64,000 bases of DNA from Acorus gramineus (taxonomy: Eukaryota > Streptophyta > Magnoliopsida > Acorales > Acoraceae): NCBI GenBank assembly GCA_030737835.1, contig CM060847.1, positions 20,123,727-20,187,726 on the forward strand, in the 5' to 3' direction. The notes beneath the pieces were generated by a model. That model saw nothing but the letters and a program-made list of their open reading frames with translations. It made no database searches and was not told the DNA's origin. This document shows positions 58,101 through 64,000 of this stretch, one piece after another (position 1 is the first letter of the stretch; the number at the start of each line of letters is the position of its first letter). Position numbers and translations under genes: made by a program.

Positions 58101-59294
58101 GCCCCCGAATTTGATCCTATATGGGAGGATATCTCTCAGCTGGAGGTAGGAAGAAAGGGTCCTGATATTCTGGTATGGACGGGAAACAAAAAAAGGGACT
58201 GTTACTTGCTCATCCGCATGGCAAAAAGTTAAAGAAAAAAGGCCGATATTGATTGGCCTAAAGCGGTTTGGGGGCCTGTCATTCCTCCTCGCTGGAGCTT
58301 TCTTTGTTGGCAAGCGGAACTTCACAAGCTTCCTACATTAGACCGGCTCCATAGATGGGGGATTGTGATGTCGGACAGGTGCACTCTCTGCTCTTTATTT
58401 GAAGAAAATTCGACGCATCTTTTCTTGGAATGCCCTTTCTCGAGCTCCATATGGCAGTCCCTCCTATTTTCTTTAAAAATAAGGAGGGAAAATATCCCAT
58501 CCTTGGAAGAATTTTTTATTTGGTTCCTCAAGAGAGCCTCCACTGTGGATGAGAAGAAGATCCTCCAATTTATTCTGCTGTTTACGATATGGTCCCTATG
58601 GCAAGCCCGAAATGACTGCATTTTCAATCATATTGCACCAGACAAGGATGCTTTGATTAGGAAAATCCTTCAATGCACTAAATTCAGGTTCAAAGGTTGC
58701 GAATTGGAAGACTCAAACTCACCTTTGGCTGAGGCATGTAAAATTTTGTTTGGTATCTCTTTGAAATCCAAAAGTTCCCACCCCATAAAAGTGCGTTGGA
58801 TTCATCCTTTGGAGGATTGGGTCAAAGTAAACTCAGATGGAGCTCTTGGTGATGATAGATTTGCTTTTGGAGCTGTTGTTAGGGACACCCATGGGGAATG
58901 TTTGTCTGCAATGGCTGCTAGAACCAGGGCTGCCTCCATCAACATTCTGGAACTACAAGGAATCCTAGCGGGTCTCAGATTATGCCGAGGCTTCCATAAC
59001 AAAGTGTGGTCAGAGTCTAACTCCTCGACGGCGGTGGCTTGGGCGATGGGGAGAGGGACTATACCATGGACCGCATTCCGCTACCTCAAAGAAATCAAAG
59101 AGATTGCCAACACATTCAGCGAATGGAAGATTACACATATCTATAGAGAAGGCAATCGTGTGGCAGACGCATTAGCGGCCTTGCAATCCACAATGGGCTC
59201 CACATTATTCTCTCCCTCGCAGCTCAATAATGAAATCCAGGTACTTCTTGTTGAAGAGAAAGATGGCATCACTCAAATCAGAGTTTCGAAATGA
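55111..59294 (+). pseudogene. LINE-B ORF2: endonuclease, reverse transcriptase, zf-RVT, RNase H; inactivated
   Basis: The endonuclease has WNIRGINSKEKQ, ALVETKVED, GGDFNEV and the terminal SDHAVL motif. The reverse transcriptase has SPGPDGFPASF, HFRPISLCNTLYKTI, KVDLRKAFDNV, LRQGDPLSPLLFVLVMNAL and FADN at 57196-57207, where FADD is expected. In-frame stops lie at 55396, 55861, 56074, 56776, 56917 and 56983. A 20-bp tandem duplication (57839-57858 / 57859-57878) shifts the frame. In the new frame 58365-59294 encodes zf-RVT (CTLCSLFEENSTHLFLECPF) and RNase H (VNSDGALGDDRFAFGAV, HIYREGNRVADALAAL). The RNase H aspartate usually in ESDS is also Asn (SESNSS). Confidence 0.9.
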
Positions 59295-59530
59295 ATTGTC
59301 ATTACCAAATCAATCTTCCTCTTGTTCACTGGTTTTAGCTACATCATAGTAGTACTTTAGTCTCACTCTTAGAGATGGGATAGCCCAATCCCATTCCCTC
59401 TTCTTGTATTTCTCTTATGATTGACATTGATGTACACTTGTAAATCCTTTTTGTTATGATAGAATGAAATTATTTACCAAGCAAAAAAAAAAAAAAAAAA
59501 AAAAATAAGAAAAAGAAAAGTGTGGCTGAG

Positions 59531-61420
59531 TGATGTAGCGTCGATTATGGATCGTTCGATCGCCATTGAGGACTATCAAATGAATGATGATGATTGATTC
59601 ACAATTTTAATAATTTTTAAGTTTGTTAGGATTTCTTTTCTTGTTTTAGGATTTATATTTAAATTCGAATTTAAATTTTTGTTGATTCATAAAAATACCA
59701 GAAACGATGGAAATGTGTAATCTTGTAGGATAACAAAATAATAAAAAAAATAAATTTTATTAACTAAATCTTAATTCATTATGTGATTACAAGCCTACTT
59801 ATAGAGCAAAAATTCTAACAAACTAAGATATCAACAAATCACTCTAAATCTTTAAAATCACAAATAAATCTTGATTCGATCCTAGCTAATATGTAAATTC
59901 CAATTCAAATTTAAAATTTAAATTCAAATCCAAATATAAATCCTAAAACAAGGAAAGAAATACTAACAAACATAAAAATAATTAAAATTGTGAATAAATC
60001 ATTATCATCCATTTGGTAGTCCTCAATGTCGATCGAATGATCCATGATTGTGCTACATCATTCCCTCCCTCCTGAGAAAGCTCACCCTCAAGTTTGGTTA
60101 AAGGAGTTGGTGATGTAATCCAAACATATAATGATGTCATTCACCTCTGACTTGTGTGCAACTAAGGTCCACCTTGAGTGTCTATGACCAATGCTCCTTA
60201 TATAATTTTGATGTAGATAATCGGTGAGTTGTAACCATGATTTTAGAAAAGAATGAATCCTCAAAATGATGGAAGTGTGGGTGAAATGCTTCTTGTGATG
60301 ACTTTTTAGATGGTGAAAAGGTATGAGTGAATTGAAATGGGTCAAATATTTGAGGGGGAGCTCTTGGACTTAATCTCCTCCATTTCTTTATCGAAGATAG
60401 GTGGAAGGTCTATTTCCTTGATCACTTGATCAATGATTTGTGGAAGGTCCGTATCCTCAATCTCTTCATCGAAGATAGGTGGAAGGTTCACCTCTTCAAT
60501 ATCCTCATCGAAGATAAGTGAAAGCTTCGCCTCTTCAATCTCTTCATCGAAAATAGGTGGAAGGTTCACATCTTCAATCTCTTCATTGAAGATAGGTGGA
60601 AGGTTCACCTCTTTGAACGGGTTGTTGAAATCACTATCAATTGACTCCTCTACCACATATCATGGGGTTGGTGATCGTGGGGTTGGTTGCTCCTGATGTT
60701 GCATAAACGTTATCATTGCCTCCATCTGTTTTTTTAGCGCATCGAATCGCTAATTCACTGCATCGGCGATGAACTATTGGGCTTCATCACGACTGTAAGC
60801 TTCACTAAGAGGATGTCTTCTCGACAACTTCTTTTTGTTTTTGGCTGGGGTTTGGAGGATAATGGACGGATGATAGAGACGGTGGCGGCGGTGCTCAGAG
60901 GCAGCAGCTCTCGACAGCAGCGGTAGCTCGCGGTGGTGGTCGAACCATGTCTCTGATACCAACTGATGTAGCGTAAGATTATGCACTTCTGTTGACCCGA
61001 TCAACTTTCAAGGATGCGAGATTTGCAGGCTCCAACAACAGTATTGATTCTTAATTTTACCAGAAACAATGGAAAATCTATGTAGTTCTAATCCTTCTAG
61101 GACAACAAAATACAATAGAGAAAATAAATAAATTCTATTAACCAAATATTAATTAATTATGTGATTAATAGTCTATTTATAGAGTAGCAATCCTAACAAA
61201 CTAGGATCTCAACAAATGTCTCAAAATCTCTCAAATCACAAATGAATCTTGATTAAATTTGAATTCAAATTTCAAAATTAAATTCAAATCCAAATATAAA
61301 TATTAAAAAAAAGAAAGAAATCATAACAAACTTAAAAATTATTAAAATTATAAATGAATCATCATCATCCATTTGGTAGTCCTCAATGTCGATCGAACAG
61401 TCTATGATTGCGCTACATCA
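59531..61420 (-). mobile_element. Gag-only non-autonomous LTR retrotransposon, exact CTGAG target duplication
   Basis: CTGAG flanks the 1890-bp element (59526-59530 and 61421-61425). On the minus strand the 5' LTR is 61420-60964 (TGATGTAGCG...CGCTACATCA), followed by a methionine-tRNA-type primer site TTGGTATCAGAG (60962-60951). The interior is 60963-60061, the purine tract CTCAGGAGGGAGGGAA is at 60076-60061, and the 3' LTR is 60060-59531. No pol is present. The interior near 60770-60680 resembles a Gypsy gag start (RFDALKKQMEAMITFMQ), followed by a repeat-containing tail. The 3' LTR differs structurally from the 5' LTR. Confidence 0.93.
60342..60656 (-). CDS. Repeat-containing open frame of the gag-only element
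   Basis: The 104-codon frame holds six copies of a 13-residue acidic repeat, consensus LPPIFDEEIEEVN (60602 down to 60369, 39-bp period). The remaining residues are low complexity. An upstream gag-like stretch lies in a separate frame. Whether it is translated is unknown. It has no recognised enzymatic domain and belongs to the LTR element, not to a host gene. Confidence 0.5.
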   Translation of the reverse strand: MVEESIDSDFNNPFKEVNLPPIFNEEIEDVNLPPIFDEEIEEAKLSLIFDEDIEEVNLPPIFDEEIEDTDLPQIIDQVIKEIDLPPIFDKEMEEIKSKSSPSNI

Positions 61421-63034
61421 CTGAGCAAATAGACAAGATTGCTCGATCATTTTTGTGGGGCGGAGAGAATAAAACGAAACTATGGACAGTGAGGAGCTCT
61501 GCTTCATCATCCCCAGTTTGGCGAGCTTTTGCATGCGCTTGAGGAATATTCGCCAATCATTAGTAATACAATCAGGGGATCCATCTGACATCGATATTCT
61601 AGCTGACCCATGGTTCCTACCGATCCCATTCTCCAGGATACCCACAATGATTAACATGGACATTGAAATACTTGGTTTTTGATTATCAAATGTCATAAAA
61701 GAGGACCAATGGAATGAGGAGATGCTTAGGTCTCTCTTCCCACCATATTGGAAGAACAAGATAATCGAGACGACTCCCCCATTGAAGAATTCAGATTTCA
61801 GACCAATACACATGGAGTTGGATAGGTTCAACTGTTATAAAGCCTCAGCTTTCTGAAATTTATCAAGCCATGGTAAATGTAATACCAGCTCGAAGTGAGG
61901 TGAAATGGAAAACCATATGGAAACTTTTAGGGGCCTTAAATTCAAAACTATCTTATGGTTGTTACAGTGGAATAAATTGCCTACAAGGGAACACCTTGAT
62001 CGAATAGGGCTAACAATGGATCGACAGTGTCCGTGGTGTCTAAACAGCTATTGAATTAGCCAACCATTTGTTTATGCAATGTCACTTTGTTGAAGAATGT
62101 TGGCGAGAATTACCGGCAGATAAATGACCTCCTATAGAGATATGGTCTGCAAATAGCGGGGAGGATAGATTGACTCACTCAAAATGGAGTCAGGTTAAGG
62201 ATGGGCCTTTTAAAAGAACATTGCCTGTCTCAATGTTATGGCATCAGTGGAAAGCCAGAAACAACCTCATCTTTAGAGGATTACAACTAAAAGCAAGGAG
62301 TGTAGTTGCTCATGCTATGGCATATATATGCTCAGGAATGCTTTGTAAGACTGATCGACGATCCTCAAGGTAAGGCCCCCGATGCATTTATGCAACAAAA
62401 CAGAAGGTGTGATGTACTATCACCACACAATTGTAGTGAACCTGTGAGTGGAATTGTCAAAGAACAGGTCCTGATACTTAGTGATGGAAGTGTAGATGTA
62501 CAATCCCATGTTGCAGGGGCAGGTTTTGTACTGATCCTAGTTAATATGGGACAAGTACTGGGGGAAAGATATAATCATTGGCCGTGGGCTTCACCAGTCA
62601 TAGCAGAAGCGGAAGGGATCCGAGCTGAATTGGATTTTGCAAGCAAAAGTGGTTTTTCTGATATTATTGTTGGGATGGATGCAGCTCAACTTGTGAAATT
62701 ATTAAGCTCATCTGTTCCAGAACCACTGCATCTACTCAGTCTAATAACAAAGGCCCATCAATTGATACAAAGTGGCTCTCGACTTCAAATAATGAAGGTG
62801 GATTGTTGCCATGTTCGAGGACCCAAGGTCCTAGCACAATACGCTCAGAAGGTACAATATCTAAAACCAACTGATCTTTTGGTCGACAAGAATATTTGTC
62901 GCTTACTAAAACCGTATGTACACGTTATTAGCCGGGACGCTATGAAAATATTACAAGAGTCCAAGGTGTATAATGTACAGTTATATGAGTTTTGATAGTT
63001 AGTGGATATGCTCTGCTAACATAGCCTTTTCACC
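61421..63034 (+). pseudogene. LINE-A ORF2 C-terminal part (zf-RVT and RNase H)
   Basis: It resumes right after the LTR element with EQIDKIARSFLWGGENKTKL, the end of the reverse transcriptase region. Broken zf-RVT pieces follow (LWWNKLPTREHLDRIGL-like, about 61950-62010). An RNase H domain lies at 62462-62870 (LILSDGSVDVQSHVAGAGF, EAEGIRAELDFASKSG, VGMDAAQLVKLL, VDCCHVRGPKVLAQYAQK). Stops and shifts are frequent. The 3' UTR and poly-A follow. Confidence 0.8.
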
Positions 63035-63050
63035 AAAAAAAAAAAAAAAA

Positions 63051-63830
63051 ATGTATGCTGAAATTGAATTCCAACAATTAGCATATAAATAGCAAACTAA
63101 GTACTTTTGTCACCCAACTGTATCTTTTCTGAGCCACTTAGAGCAAAGACAATCAGAGATGAGAGAGCTACCCAAATTGAACTAAAAATAATGGTTGAAT
63201 TTTTCCTCTCACTAGAAAACCAGACCAGACAAAAAGGCCCAAATCTTTCAAAGTTGATTAACAGACGGAACAACCAGTAATAAGATTCTGAAAATTTCCA
63301 TGGAGTGTCTGTATTATATGAACTCAAGTCAGAAAGCTTCACCACAGCCAGCAAATCACTTTCAAAAGCGACTCGCTTCCAGCCCCAGGACAAGATTATG
63401 TGGCAAGCCAAATAGTTTCTAGGCTCCGCAACATATGGAGAGGTGGGGAGACCACATAACAAGGTGATCAAGAGAGCATCACTGACTCTGTGCCTTCCAA
63501 ATGAAGTGTCTGACCAATAACACTAAATAATGGTTTTGGTTTTGTTTTTATTTTATTTTTTTCTCTGTGTGAGACAAATTCCGGCTAAAATTACATCAGT
63601 GTTTTAACACCTTCTCCTGTGATCTCTCTCTCATGCGCGTGCGCAATGCAACATGGCAGAATAAAGCACACACAATAGACTCCCACATGACTTGAACTCT
63701 CACTTGCATCCAAAAGGAATGAATAATATGGTCACAGCTTTACTTTTCTCTCAGTTTGAGTGCATCAATTGTGAAGGTGTGCCGCATAGATGAGTTGGGT
63801 GATGTGATCCAGAGAATCAGTGTGGGCCAA
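63051..63830 (+). repeat. Segmental repeat, copy D, right part
   Basis: It continues the copy broken at 47725 and matches copy A from about 31740 to 32575 (GAATTCCAACAATTAGCA, GACTCGCTTCCAGCCCCAGG, ATGACTTGAACTCTCACTTG). It breaks at 63831, where another LTR starts. Confidence 0.88.
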
Positions 63831-64000
63831 TGATAACGCAGCGAAAAACTGATAAAAAGATCCACCCAGCGTTGAGAACTCATAAGCTCCTTGAATCCAC
63901 AAGGAAGAAAACCCAAAATGGAGATAATTGTATTAATTGATCAGAAGGTGTCTCTTACAAAAAATGGTGGCACTCCTTATATTGGTCACAAATATTAAAA
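63831..64000. mobile_element. Probable LTR fragment continuing beyond the window
   Basis: TGATAACGCAGCGAAAAACT begins where copy D homology stops. The following CATAAGCTCCTTGAATCC and TCCTTATATTGGTCAC are LTR-like in style. Only 170 bp are visible. Confidence 0.4.

Larger units (their letters stand above)
53086..59505 (+). mobile_element. LINE-B: nearly full-length L1-type LINE inside LINE-A
   Basis: It has an ORF1 (53152-55110), an ORF2 (55111-59294) and a 3' UTR ending in a poly-A run (59483-59505). The 5' edge is uncertain within 53045-53150. No target duplication was identified. It interrupts the LINE-A reverse transcriptase, so it is younger than LINE-A. Coding damage is light: one stop in ORF1, and a handful of stops plus one frameshift in ORF2. 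Confidence 0.85.
47726..63050 (+). mobile_element. LINE-A: old L1-type LINE with four nested insertions
   Basis: Its borders are a 15-bp target duplication (47711-47725 and 63051-63065, one mismatch) and a 3' poly-A run (63035-63050). Its own parts are ORF1 (48000-48379 and 49091-50000), ORF2 endonuclease and reverse transcriptase (50900-53085) and the ORF2 tail with RNase H (61421-62995). Insertions, left to right, are a GC-rich element with a TRIM-like LTR (48380-49090), a solo LTR (50404-50789), LINE-B (about 53086-59505) and a gag-only LTR element (59531-61420). Many stops and deletions show that it is dead. Confidence 0.85.

Noticed and set aside
1..64000. CRISPR arrays, operons, ribosome-binding sites, rRNA and tRNA genes
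   Set aside because: The window is plant nuclear DNA. No direct-repeat/spacer array was seen, and no sequence with convincing tRNA or rRNA features was noticed by eye; a dedicated scan was not possible.

Overview
The window is nuclear DNA of a flowering plant. It has plant-type introns, plant-specific gene families and dense plant transposons (Ty1/Copia, Ty3/Gypsy, L1-type LINEs with DUF4283 ORF1, hAT, Mutator-like, PIF/Harbinger, CACTA). I cannot name the species. Only two genes look complete and functional: a nine-exon MEE22/EMB1611 homologue (17574-26488, +) and an intronless thaumatin-like PR-5 protein gene (44440-45108, +). A third gene, a carnosine N-methyltransferase homologue (minus strand), contributes only its first two coding exons (3643 down to 1534); the rest lies left of the window. 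A truncated, frameshifted first exon of a VPS39-like gene lies at 33692-34040.

Layout. 1-3643: 5' end of the methyltransferase gene, with a MITE family and a broken hAT gene in its first intron. 3700-11000: a transposon graveyard (broken hAT transposase, long-TIR Mutator-like element, broken PIF/Harbinger transposase, another TIR element). 12388-14504: a probable Gypsy solo LTR. 17284-27100: the MEE22 homologue with a telo-box/uORF leader. 28200-30720: a cluster of AGTTACAT words and an LTR remnant. 31640-32940: first copy of a segment that recurs at 42028, 43444 (inverted), 47611 and 63051. 33353-36258: CACTA end, VPS39 fragment and MITEs. 36978-41800: a Copia element split by a solo LTR and carrying an internal inversion. 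42438-45108: the thaumatin-like locus, with an inverted duplication of its promoter and signal-peptide codons tangled with Gypsy pieces. 45752-47494: two well-bounded MITE/hAT elements. 47726-63050: an old LINE (LINE-A) holding four later insertions, including a second LINE (LINE-B, about 53086-59505) and a gag-only LTR element (59531-61420). 63051-63830: resumption of the segment that LINE-A interrupted.

The genes do not form an operon or pathway. The most informative structure is the history of the thaumatin-like locus: repeated upstream segments point to local duplication, and the intact gene keeps only about 257 bp of its own upstream DNA before Gypsy sequence begins. The inverted truncated copy seems to keep the ancestral upstream sequence. 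Coordinates of insertions with target-site duplications (39228-40467, 46605-47502, 45749-45953, 59526-61425, 47711-63065, 7575-8463) are precise. Edges of degraded elements are approximate.
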